Source of the DNA: an uncultured Roseiarcus sp.
GTDB taxonomy: Bacteria; Pseudomonadota; Alphaproteobacteria; Rhizobiales; Beijerinckiaceae
Assembly (NCBI GenBank): GCA_945957375.1
Contig: CAMFKX010000007.1
Span: forward strand, 1 to 50,757
DNA length: 50,757 bases
Direction: 5' to 3'
Under the pieces are notes generated by a model. That model saw only the letters and a program-made list of their open reading frames with translations, did no database searches and was not told the DNA's origin. The first letter of the stretch is position 1, and each line of letters starts with the position of its first letter. Both the position numbers and the translations under genes were made by a program. Shown piece after piece: positions 27,487 through 36,054 of this stretch.

Positions 27487-29616
27487 TCACTGCTGATGGG
27501 AGAGGGAGGCTGCGATCGACGCCAGCGACGCGGCCGACACGATGTTGCCGATGGCGCTGGAGATCTCCGCCAATTCGTCCTGACCCTTGTTAGGCAGATA
27601 GACGACGTCTCCGGCGCGCACGACGGGAATGCGGCGGACGTCCCCGGTCTTGGCGAAGGCGAGGAGATCGAAGATCCGCGCCTGGCTCTGCGCGTTCGAC
27701 AGGTTGATGACGATGATGCGGTCCTGCATCGCGTCCCCGGTCGGGCCGCCCGCCTCGGCGAGGAGATCGAGAATCGACATTTCGTCGCTGTATTCGTAAC
27801 GCCCCGGCTTGCCGACCGCCCCGAGCACCCGCACGACCTGGGAGGGAGGCTGGTCGAGGTAGTTGCGGGTCTGGTCGGGAATGTAGATCACGTCGCCCGG
27901 CCTGACCTTGGGCAGCAGCTTGTCGTCGCCGGTGGCGAAATAGGCGCTGAGGTTGACGCGCGAGACGCGCGAACCCTTCTCGCCGCGGTGCGCGACCCGA
28001 ATGTTGCGGACGTCGGCGCTCGCCGTCGGACCGTTGGCGGCGGTCAGGATGTCGAGGAACCCGAGCTTGTCGCTGAAGGCGTAGCGGCCGGGCGACCCGA
28101 CTTGACCCATGACGTAGATCGACCGCTCCGGCGCCTGCCGCATCCAAGCCGCCTTGTCATTGATCGGATCCTGCGGCAACTCGGGCACCGTGATCACGTA
28201 ACCGCCGTGAATCTTCGGCACGGTCTGAAGGGAGCCGCCTCCCTTCAGGAAGGAATCGAGATCAAAAAGCATCGGCTCCGCCTTGTCCCCCTCCTTCCGG
28301 AGAATCTGGACGTGGGAGATGTCGGCGTGAGCCGTCGGGCCGCCGGCGTTGGCGAGCAGGTCGAAGATCGACATCTCGTCCGCCCACTCGTAGCGGCCGG
28401 GTTTGCCGACGGCGCCGAGCACCTGCACCGCCCGAGACGGCGCGACCTTCAACCACGAGCTTTCGCCGACGTCGTTCTTTTCCGGGACGAAGATGGCGTC
28501 GCCTGGGTTGACCGACGGAAGCTGAACGCCGGTTCCGTCAACGAATTTGACGAGATCGACCACTTCGGTCTTCCCGTTGGGACGGATGATCCGGATCTGC
28601 CGGGTGTCGGCGAAACGGGTCGGCCCCCCGGAATTAGCGATGATATTGATGAAGGATGCGCCGTCGCGCGTCTCGAATGCGCCGGGCCTGGCCACTTCGC
28701 CCATGACGTAGACGGTCTGCTTGCCCGTCCGGACTTCTTCGACCGACCGGGGCACGTAGATGGTCGAACCGGGATCGATGACCGGAAGCAGCGACGCGTC
28801 GCCGGAGTCCAGATAGGCCTGTAGGTTGAAAACCTTCGGCTTGCCGTCCTTGCCGATGATGCGGATCTGGTCCGGCGCCGAGTAATGGTTCACCCCGCCC
28901 GCCCGCATGATCAGGTCGATGATGGTGTTGCCCTTCTTGTAGGCGAAGGTGCCCGGCGCGCCGACCTCGCCGAAGATCTTGATCGCGGACCGCTCCTCGC
29001 CGCCGTCGCCGGTGGCGGCCAGCGTGCGCGCGTCGAACTCGACCTGCACGTTTCCGGTCAGCGGCGAAGCCGGAACGAAAATGACGTCGAGCGGCTCGAG
29101 CTTCGGCAGCGTGCTCGGATCGCCGGAGTCCAGATACTTCTTGTAGTCGAACTGGACGCGCTTGCCGTCGGCATGGGTGATCGTCATCCGGTCGAGTTGC
29201 GCACCCTGGCTGATGCCGCCGGCGGCGACCAGCGCCATCTGGACGTTTCCGTCTCCTGGCAACTCGACATTTCCGGGCGCGCGAACATAACCCAGAACCG
29301 TGACAGGCACCTTCCGTTCCTTGACCACGACGGTGAGCTTTTCGAGGTCGCGATAGGCGTGCGAAAGCGCCTCGCGGATCAGGGCGGTGGCTTGCTCGAG
29401 GCTCCGTCCGGCGACCGGCACCACCCCGGCCTCAGGCAGCGTGACGTTCCCGCGCCGGTCGACCGGAAACTCCTTGTTGAGCGCCGCCTCGCCCGGCAGC
29501 CCGATCGACAGGATGTCGCCCACTCGCAACGCCCCCTCCGCGGGCTGGGCCGCCGAAGCGACGCCCGCCCAGACGAGCAGCAGCGAAAGCGCGAGAAACC
29601 TGACGACAGCGCTCAT
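27487..29616 (-). CDS. Wza-like polysaccharide export protein with about six SLBB repeats
   Basis: Signal peptide; 'LRVGDILSIGLPGEAALNKEFPVDRRGNVTLPEAGVVPVAGRSL'; repeated 'V.V.GAVGKPGRYE...MSI.DLLA.AGGPT...'. Confidence 0.94.
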   Translation of the reverse strand: MSAVVRFLALSLLLVWAGVASAAQPAEGALRVGDILSIGLPGEAALNKEFPVDRRGNVTLPEAGVVPVAGRSLEQATALIREALSHAYRDLEKLTVVVKERKVPVTVLGYVRAPGNVELPGDGNVQMALVAAGGISQGAQLDRMTITHADGKRVQFDYKKYLDSGDPSTLPKLEPLDVIFVPASPLTGNVQVEFDARTLAATGDGGEERSAIKIFGEVGAPGTFAYKKGNTIIDLIMRAGGVNHYSAPDQIRIIGKDGKPKVFNLQAYLDSGDASLLPVIDPGSTIYVPRSVEEVRTGKQTVYVMGEVARPGAFETRDGASFINIIANSGGPTRFADTRQIRIIRPNGKTEVVDLVKFVDGTGVQLPSVNPGDAIFVPEKNDVGESSWLKVAPSRAVQVLGAVGKPGRYEWADEMSIFDLLANAGGPTAHADISHVQILRKEGDKAEPMLFDLDSFLKGGGSLQTVPKIHGGYVITVPELPQDPINDKAAWMRQAPERSIYVMGQVGSPGRYAFSDKLGFLDILTAANGPTASADVRNIRVAHRGEKGSRVSRVNLSAYFATGDDKLLPKVRPGDVIYIPDQTRNYLDQPPSQVVRVLGAVGKPGRYEYSDEMSILDLLAEAGGPTGDAMQDRIIVINLSNAQSQARIFDLLAFAKTGDVRRIPVVRAGDVVYLPNKGQDELAEISSAIGNIVSAASLASIAASLSHQQ

Positions 29617-29972
29617 GAGATGTCGCGGTCGAACCAAGCGCTGACGCGCATCCGTCCGAGGTTGGCCTCCATCGCTTCCACCTGCCCCTCCAGCCGCTCG
29701 ATGTCGCGGTTTGCATCGAGCATGAGCCCTGCGGCCACTTCTCTGCGACTGCGCGTCAGCAGCAGCGAGGCCTCGGCGAAGGCGGCCGCGGCATATCTCT
29801 CCGCGCCCCGCGCACGAAGCGCCTCGAGTCGATTGGAAAGATTTTCAAGCTGCTTGTCGGTGATCGGAAGGTATTCCGCGAATCCGCCGGCGCCTTCCAC
29901 CGGCCAGGGCCCTTCACTGAAGAAGCATCCCGAGAGGCCGAGACAGGCCAACATACCCGCAATCTTTCGCAT
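29613..29972 (-). CDS. Small lipoprotein
   Basis: MRKIAGMLACLGLSGCFF lipobox (LSGC), coiled-coil body; stop overlaps wza-like ATG. Confidence 0.75.
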   Translation of the reverse strand: MRKIAGMLACLGLSGCFFSEGPWPVEGAGGFAEYLPITDKQLENLSNRLEALRARGAERYAAAAFAEASLLLTRSRREVAAGLMLDANRDIERLEGQVEAMEANLGRMRVSAWFDRDIS

Positions 29973-29998
29973 CGAACCGACGGCAGCCTCCCTGGTCT

Positions 29999-30283
29999 CT
30001 AGAGCACGCTCGCCGGCCTGGTCGAAAGCATAAACTCGAGTTTCAACTGCCGCAACAAACGCAACGGCTGGCCCGCGACATTGGCGAGGGTCAGCTTGAG
30101 GGAACGCTCGCGCAAGCGTTTGAACACGAACACGATGGCGCCGACGCCTGAAGAATCGATGAATTGCACGCCGCTCATATCGAAGCAGACGTCGCTCTCG
30201 CTGCCGGCCAGCTCCTCGAAAACCGGCTTCATCACGGCCATGGAGGCCGCGTCCATGTCCTGGTCGATCTTCATGATTCGCAT
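29999..30283 (-). CDS. STAS-domain anti-sigma-factor antagonist (SypA/SpoIIAA-like)
   Basis: 'VCFDMSGVQFIDSSGVGAIVFVFKRLRERSLKLTLANVAGQPLRLL' with the conserved D-SS-G phospho-acceptor motif. Confidence 0.93.
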   Translation of the reverse strand: MRIMKIDQDMDAASMAVMKPVFEELAGSESDVCFDMSGVQFIDSSGVGAIVFVFKRLRERSLKLTLANVAGQPLRLLRQLKLEFMLSTRPASVL

Positions 30284-30314
30284 ACCCTCATCCCCTGACG
30301 TGTCCACCGGCGGC

Positions 30315-30330
30315 AGCAACGGACATGCCA
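30315..30330 (-). promoter_or_regulatory. Sigma54 promoter TGGCAT-GTCCG-TTGCT for STAS/lipoprotein/wza/ATPase operon
   Basis: GG-N10-GC; +1 about 30304, 21 nt before the STAS start. Confidence 0.75.
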
Positions 30331-30391
30331 TCGCCGTCGGAATAGCTCGCACAGTTTATTCCGCGTACAGGACTTTCGGAAGTGCGTCATT

Positions 30392-30406
30392 TTCGCAATC
30401 CGCGAA
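30392..30406. promoter_or_regulatory. Candidate activator site TTCGC-AATCC-GCGAA
   Basis: Perfect 5-bp-arm inverted repeat about 95 bp upstream of the predicted +1 of the 30315 promoter; core shared with other island intergenic regions. Confidence 0.45.
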
Positions 30407-30675
30407 GCAATACGCTCCGGCGAAGCCCTTGGACCGGCCCCCATTTCCCTTTTGCAACCGCGAGCCTGCCTCGAGGCTTCGCCCCGACGCCGCCGGGACC
30501 GGGAGCGCCCCGCCACGATCGCGACCGGCTCGGGCTTGTTCCGGCCAGTCGCGCGACGGCCCTGCAAGCCCCTCGACCCCCGATGAATTCCCCGTCTTGC
30601 GAGGTCTGGCGGCGCCTCGACGTCGTCGCCTCGCTACGCAAAAGGTCGCAGGCGACATTCTGGCGCGACGCATTC

Positions 30676-30691
30676 TGGCACAAAGGTTGCC
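30676..30691 (+). promoter_or_regulatory. Sigma54 promoter TGGCAC-AAAGG-TTGCC
   Basis: Exact TGGCAC -24 and TTGC -12; +1 about 30702, 44 nt before GT ATG at 30746. Confidence 0.8.
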
Positions 30692-30745
30692 ATAATCAGC
30701 GGCGCGTGGCACGCCGTAACCCGTGCATGGGCATCAAGCAACTTC

Positions 30746-31807
30746 ATGACAAATCGCGTCGCACATATCGTCCAGAAGCTGGCGCCGGGCGGGCTTGAAG
30801 TTCTCGTGCTCGAGCTTGCCAGCCAGTTACCCGGCGACCATGTGATTGTCAGCCTCGAGGGCGAGGCGGACGCGCTGCGCGCCGCCTGGCCGCGGATCCG
30901 GGACGCCGGCGCGCCGGTGGTCGGCATGGGGAAGCGGCCGGGCGTCGATCTTGGTCTGGTCTTTCGCCTTCGCGCTCTGTTGCGCGAGCGCAAGATCGAT
31001 TCCGTCTTCACCCACCACGCGGGTCCGCTGCTTTACGGCGGAGCGGCGGCGCGTCTGGCGGGCGTCGATCGCCTCATACATGTCGAGCATGACGTCTGGC
31101 AGTACGAGGATCCGAGGCGACTTCGGCTGATGCTGCTCATCGCGGCCGTGACGCGCCCGCGCGTCGTCGGCGTTTCGGACAAGATGCGGGAGCCGCTCGG
31201 GCGCGTCTATCCGGCCCGGTCCGTCCGGATCATCGCCAATGGCGTCGCGCTCGACGGCGGCGCCGATCGCGCGGCCGCCCGACGGATGCTCGCCGTCGAC
31301 GACGCCGACACCGTGGTCGGCGCGGTTGGGCGCCTCGAGCACGTCAAGGGACACGATGTCTTGATCGAAGCGGCGGCGGCGATGAGGCCGTCTCCGATTC
31401 TGGTCATCGTCGGCGACGGCTCGCGCCGCGCCGATCTGGAACAATTGGCGACGAGGCTCGGAATCGCCGATCGCGTGCGGTTCCTCGGCCATCGCGACAA
31501 CGTCGCTCAGATCCTGCCCGCCTTCGATGTCTTCTGTCAGCCGTCGCGCGCCGAAGGCCTGCCGCTCGCCGTGCTCGAGGCGCAGGCTCGCGGCGTGCCC
31601 GTCGTCGCCACCGACGTCGTCGATCTCGCCTCCGCCGTATGCCCCGTGAGCGGCCGACTCGCGCCTCCGGAAAACCCGGCGGCCCTGGCGAAGGCGCTCG
31701 AAGACGCGCTCCACGAGAAGCCAGCCGTTTCGCCCCGCGACTTCATCGCGGCGCATTTCGACTGGCGCGATACCCTGAACGCTTACGCCAGCCTGTTGAA
31801 AGCCTAA
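30746..31807 (+). CDS. Glycosyltransferase family 4
   Basis: 'VAHIVQKLAPGGLEVLVLELASQL', 'GRLEHVKGHDVLIEAAA', 'QPSRAEGLPLAVLEAQARGVPVVAT'. Confidence 0.93.
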   Translation: MTNRVAHIVQKLAPGGLEVLVLELASQLPGDHVIVSLEGEADALRAAWPRIRDAGAPVVGMGKRPGVDLGLVFRLRALLRERKIDSVFTHHAGPLLYGGAAARLAGVDRLIHVEHDVWQYEDPRRLRLMLLIAAVTRPRVVGVSDKMREPLGRVYPARSVRIIANGVALDGGADRAAARRMLAVDDADTVVGAVGRLEHVKGHDVLIEAAAAMRPSPILVIVGDGSRRADLEQLATRLGIADRVRFLGHRDNVAQILPAFDVFCQPSRAEGLPLAVLEAQARGVPVVATDVVDLASAVCPVSGRLAPPENPAALAKALEDALHEKPAVSPRDFIAAHFDWRDTLNAYASLLKA

Positions 31808-31810
31808 GCC

Positions 31811-33622
31811 ATGTTCGCCGAAACCGTCTGTCTGGTCAGCTTCGGCCTCGTCGCTTACCATCACCTCGTTTATCCGGTGGCTCTTCGGGCGCTCGCCCGC
31901 GGCGCAACCGCGCCGGCGGACGCGAGCGGCGCCGAACGGTCCGATCTTCCCTCGATCACGCTGATCGTTCCGGCGCACAACGAGGAGCGGTTCATCGCGG
32001 CCAAGGTGCGCAACTGCGCCGAACTGGACTACCCCGAGGGTCGCCTCCGGACCGTCATCGTCTGCGACGGATGCACGGACGAAACCGTTGAGCGCGCGCA
32101 GGCCGAACTCGATCAGCTCGGCGAACGGGCCGCGCACATCACGCTCGTCGCGCACGCCGTCAATCGCGGCAAGGTCGCGGTCCTGAACGGCGCCATCGCC
32201 GAGTGCGATTCCGGACTTGTTGCGCTCTCGGACGCCTCGGCCGAACTTCCCGCGGACGCTCTCGCGAAGGCCGGATCGCGGTTCGCCCGCAACCCTTATG
32301 CGTTCTTGACCGGCGTCTATTCGATGCCGAGCGCGACCGAGGCGCAGGCGCTCTACTGGCGCTACCAAACCCGCCTCAAGCAGGACGAGGCGGCGCTGGA
32401 TTCGCCATTCGGGGCGCATGGCGCCTTCTACGTCTTCCCGCGGGCGCGTTTTACGCCGCTCGAGCGCGACACGATCAACGACGACGTCATTCTGCCGATG
32501 CGGATCGTTGAGAGCGGCCTGCGCGGCGTCTACGACGCTTCGATCGTCGTCGTCGAACGCGAGGGCGATCGCCCGGTCGACGATCTGCGCCGCCGCCAGC
32601 GGCTCGGCGCCGGGGCGATCCAGCAGACGCTTCGCCTTCGGTCGCTGGCCGACCCGCGCCGTCCCGGACTGGCTTTCGTGTTCCTTTCGGGCAAGGCGCT
32701 GCGCGCGATCATGCCGTTCGTGCTGCTCGTCATGCTGCTGACCAGCCTGGCGCTCGCCTCCGCATCGCCGTTCTTTGCTTTCCTCGCCTTCGCACAAGTC
32801 GTCGTCTACGCCGTTGGAGCCATGGGCATGTCGATTCCGCAATTCAGCAATCTGCCGGGCGTCCGCCCGATCGCCTACCTCGTGGGCGGGTATTCCGCCG
32901 CCGGCTATGGCGCCTTGCGCTATCTGCTGGGCGGATATCGCGCGCCATGGACCCGGGTCGCCGCTCCGTCACGGTTCTCAGGCGCCGACGACGAACTGCT
33001 GACCGGAAGCGCCGCGGCGGGCAAGCGCGCCCTCGACATCGTCGTCGCGAGCCTCGGCCTCGTCGCCCTCGCGATCCTGTTCGTGCCGATCGCGCTGGCG
33101 ATCAAGTTCGAGAGCAAGGGCCCGATCTTCTATCGCCAGCTCCGCGTCGGTCTGCGGACGCCGCGGGAATCCCGGCTGTTCTATTTGACCAAGTTCCGGA
33201 CGATGCGCTCCGACGCCGAGGCGAAGTCCGGCGCCGTCTGGGCGACGGAACGCGATCCGCGCATCACAAGGATCGGCAATTTTCTGCGCAAGTCGCGCCT
33301 CGACGAGCTTCCCCAGTGTCTCGACGTGCTGCGCGGCGACATGTCGATCGTCGGACCGCGGCCGGAGCGTCCGCAGTTCTTCGCGATGCTCGAGCGCGAA
33401 ATCCCGTTCTATTCCGAGCGGACCTACGGGGTGAAGCCGGGGATCACCGGCCTCGCGCAGGTCGAACTGCCCTACGACAGTTCCGTGGAGGACGTCAGGG
33501 CGAAGGTTCTGCGGGACCACGCCTACGCGCTTCACGTCTCCGCGCCGGGCAAGTGGCTGTCGACGGATCTCGGAATCATGTTCCGCACATTCGCCGTCAT
33601 GATCCTCGGCAAAGGGCGCTGA
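31811..33622 (+). CDS. Fused GT2 glycosyltransferase and undecaprenyl-phosphate sugar-phosphate transferase (SypQ+SypR-like)
   Basis: N-term 'SITLIVPAHNEERFIAAKVRNC..LRTVIVCDGCTDETVE'; C-term 'KRALDIVVASLGLVAL...GPIFYRQLRVG..FYLTKFRTMRSDAE...SRLDELPQCLDVLRGDMSIVGPRPERPQF'. Confidence 0.95.
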   Translation: MFAETVCLVSFGLVAYHHLVYPVALRALARGATAPADASGAERSDLPSITLIVPAHNEERFIAAKVRNCAELDYPEGRLRTVIVCDGCTDETVERAQAELDQLGERAAHITLVAHAVNRGKVAVLNGAIAECDSGLVALSDASAELPADALAKAGSRFARNPYAFLTGVYSMPSATEAQALYWRYQTRLKQDEAALDSPFGAHGAFYVFPRARFTPLERDTINDDVILPMRIVESGLRGVYDASIVVVEREGDRPVDDLRRRQRLGAGAIQQTLRLRSLADPRRPGLAFVFLSGKALRAIMPFVLLVMLLTSLALASASPFFAFLAFAQVVVYAVGAMGMSIPQFSNLPGVRPIAYLVGGYSAAGYGALRYLLGGYRAPWTRVAAPSRFSGADDELLTGSAAAGKRALDIVVASLGLVALAILFVPIALAIKFESKGPIFYRQLRVGLRTPRESRLFYLTKFRTMRSDAEAKSGAVWATERDPRITRIGNFLRKSRLDELPQCLDVLRGDMSIVGPRPERPQFFAMLEREIPFYSERTYGVKPGITGLAQVELPYDSSVEDVRAKVLRDHAYALHVSAPGKWLSTDLGIMFRTFAVMILGKGR

Positions 33623-33671
33623 TCGCGGTCTCGACCGCCAGGCAGGACCGCAATTGGGTCTCGCGGGACAC

Positions 33672-33692
33672 TGTCCGGCCAACAGCCGGACA
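33672..33692. repeat. Hairpin TGTCCGGC-CAACA-GCCGGACA between convergent genes
   Basis: Perfect 8-bp stem, 5-nt loop, no adjacent T-tract. Confidence 0.6.
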
Positions 33693-33765
33693 ACCCAAGC
33701 GTTCAACGTTCCACTTTGCGAGAAAAGGATGTGTTCGGGGCGCAAGCGCCCGAGCGAAGCCCCGA

Positions 33766-34452
33766 TTACGCCGCGAGGGTGCGGCGCCGACGCGCTGCAT
33801 ACAGGCCAGCCCCGAGAACCGCGAAGGCGATCGGACTTGCCCCGAGGAGCGGCAACGGCGCTTCCCGGACGACATACGCCTGATCGACGACAAAGTCCGA
33901 GGCCGCTCCCGAACCCGAACCCGTAGCGAAAGAAATGCTGAAATTATACGTCCCAACGTCGGCGAAAACCGATTGATTGACGTAGAACCATTGCTGCGCC
34001 GCTGTCGAATGCGCGAGCACCGACGTAAAGGTTCCGGCCGGTCCGAACGATGCGCTCAACGTTGCGTCAACACCGTTCTTCTTGCCGTTCGCGGGGACAT
34101 AGTAATCAAAGCCGAAGTCGTAGGTGCCCGCCGTCGATATGACCACCTGTTCCGAGATCGTTTCGGTCGTATTGTTGGTGACAAAGTAAAGACCATGGGT
34201 CAGCGGAGCATCGGGGCTCAAGCTGAGTCCCGCCGTCGGCGCCGACAGCGCTTCTCCGGACGCGCCGCTCGTGTAGAGGATCGCCTTGTCGGTAAATCCC
34301 GCGGACAGGGTCCAGCCGCCCAGTCCGTTCGTCCCGGTTTCAAAGCTGCCGTTCGCGATGAGGTTCGTCGCCGCGCTCGCTGGGCCGGACATCGCGCAGC
34401 CGAACGCGGCCGCCGCCGCGATCGACATGACCCGTTGCCTGATGTGCCGCAT
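33766..34452 (-). CDS. Secreted PEP-CTERM-like (exosortase-target) protein
   Basis: Signal peptide; 'TNLIANGSFETGTNGLGGWTLS'; C-terminal motif/TM/Arg cluster 'REAPLPLLGASPIAFAVLGAGLYAARRRRTLAA'. Confidence 0.8.
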   Translation of the reverse strand: MRHIRQRVMSIAAAAAFGCAMSGPASAATNLIANGSFETGTNGLGGWTLSAGFTDKAILYTSGASGEALSAPTAGLSLSPDAPLTHGLYFVTNNTTETISEQVVISTAGTYDFGFDYYVPANGKKNGVDATLSASFGPAGTFTSVLAHSTAAQQWFYVNQSVFADVGTYNFSISFATGSGSGAASDFVVDQAYVVREAPLPLLGASPIAFAVLGAGLYAARRRRTLAA

Positions 34453-34590
34453 GGAAAAACCCGTCAGTCTGTAACGCTGTAAACCGCCACATAACCACCT
34501 GAGGCGCGTATTGCAAAGCATTTTTGCGCCATCTTTTGCAAAGCGCGACGCGGAATGCACGACCCAGGAAGCGTAGCGCCCGACAATCCG

Positions 34591-34632
34591 CGCGGTCGTG
34601 GGCGGACCGGGCGACGCCCGCCCACGACCGCG
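34591..34632. repeat. 15-bp perfect inverted repeat
   Basis: CGCGGTCGTGGGCGG-(12 nt)-CCGCCCACGACCGCG. Confidence 0.9.
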
Positions 34633-34927
34633 ACGAGGAGCGGCCACGCGTGCGTAACGCGAGCGCAGGCGTCGGCGCGGCGAGGACACGTGCGCTTTTG
34701 TCGGGGATCGCTACTCCGGAGCGTCCGCCCGTGGGCCCGCTCGCGAAGCCGCCGCTCGTCGGCTTCGCCGGGAATCGCCTGACGCGACCAGGATGGCCGG
34801 CATGGCATTTTTGGAAAATCAATAGCCCGGCCGCCACGCCGGGCTTGCGACCTTCCGCCGCCATGCGCTCGCGTCGCCCGCGTCGGCGGCCGGCAGACCC
34901 GCTTGCGACCCGCAAACTCCGCTGGCT

Positions 34928-34968
34928 TTCGCAATCCGCTTCGCAAAGCGCAAATCCGGGATTGCGAA
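34928..34968. promoter_or_regulatory. 10-bp inverted repeat TTCGCAATCC-N21-GGATTGCGAA; candidate regulator site
   Basis: Arms 34928-34937 and 34959-34968 are perfect reverse complements; core shared with 30392 site. Confidence 0.45.
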
Positions 34969-35211
34969 TCCGCCGATCCGAACGCCCTAGCGCTGTCCCG
35001 CGGCGGCCACAAGCGCCGACGGGCTCTCGCGGGCAAGAGCCGCGCCAGCCTCCCTGTCGCGACGAAATGGGTCCAAACGCAGCCGTTTCGCCCCGCGGCC
35101 GGGTCACGCCGAGACCAAGATCCGGACTTAGGGTCCGGTTTGCCTGGCGATGTCTCACCCGCCGCATAGACCCCATTCGGCGTAGGTCGCAAGGTCGGAC
35201 CCCGGGCGCGA

Positions 35212-35227
35212 CGGCACGCCCATTGCT
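35212..35227 (+). promoter_or_regulatory. Sigma54 promoter CGGCACGCCCATTGCT before exosortase-like gene
   Basis: Matches (t)GGCACG-N4-TTGCW; predicted +1 about 35238. Confidence 0.8.
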
Positions 35228-35238
35228 GAGCTCTGCCC

Positions 35239-36054
35239 ATGATCCCGACGCGTTTCTTAGACGGACGTCTCGCGGCGCTCCTCCTGGCCGGAGGGACGCT
35301 GAACGGATTGACTTTCCGTATAGTCGAAGTCTTCAAGAACGACGGGGTCAACGCGGGCTTCGACTTCTTCGGCGTAAGCCCGTTCGAGATCCTGATCGCG
35401 GGCGTGGCGGCGCGCCTGCTGTGGACCGCCGGACCCATTTCGAGCCGCATCGGCGCCGCGGCGGTCGTCGCCTACATGCTCCTCATGCTTTGGCCGAGCA
35501 GTCTGGTGGCCTGGATGCTCGTGACGGGGCTCGCGCTCGCGTTGACGCCCGGCGCACGCGGCCCGGCGCGGTCTGGGGCGGCCCTGTTCGCCGCGCTCGG
35601 CGCGCTCGAGGTCTGGAGCGCGTCGATCGAACCGATGGCGTCGCGGAGCCTGCTGGTGCTCGACGCCCGTGTGGTCGCCTCCGTGCTCTCGTGGGTCCGC
35701 GATGGAATCATACACATTGGAAATGTGGTCGGCGCGGTCGATGGGCATCGCATTGTGGTCCTGGTCGGCTGCTCGACCGCGCATTTCCTGCCGCTGGCGC
35801 TGCTCGGCGCGGCCGCGCTCCTGCTCGCTCGGGACGGCCGGCTGAGCGTCTGGGGATATCTCGGACTGGCGGGTCTCGCCGTGGTGCTGATCGCGACGAA
35901 CATCATTCGTCTCTCCCTCATGGCCTGGTCCGAGGCGTTCTATCACTTCGTGCACGGACCCACCGGCTCGCTGGTGTTCGACACGTTCACCTGCGTCCTG
36001 ATCGTCGCGGTCGCCCTCGCCATCCCCCAGCGAAGCCCGGAGGTCGCGCCGTGA
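35239..36054 (+). CDS. Exosortase-like membrane protein
   Basis: Multi-TM; putative Cys-Arg-His triad: 'VLVGCSTAHFLPLALLG' (C178), 'IATNIIRLSLMAW' (R224), 'FYHFVHGPTGSLVFD' (H239). Confidence 0.75.
   Translation: MIPTRFLDGRLAALLLAGGTLNGLTFRIVEVFKNDGVNAGFDFFGVSPFEILIAGVAARLLWTAGPISSRIGAAAVVAYMLLMLWPSSLVAWMLVTGLALALTPGARGPARSGAALFAALGALEVWSASIEPMASRSLLVLDARVVASVLSWVRDGIIHIGNVVGAVDGHRIVVLVGCSTAHFLPLALLGAAALLLARDGRLSVWGYLGLAGLAVVLIATNIIRLSLMAWSEAFYHFVHGPTGSLVFDTFTCVLIVAVALAIPQRSPEVAP

Noticed and set aside
34517-34531. Sigma54-like TGGCGCAAAAATGCT upstream of the PEP-CTERM-like gene
   Set aside because: GG-to-GC spacing is one base short (N9 rather than N10); sigma54 spacing is strict
34524-35238. 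N-terminal 240 codons of ORF 34524..36548
   Set aside because: Arg/Pro-rich readthrough of an intergenic region; real gene begins at GTG 36051
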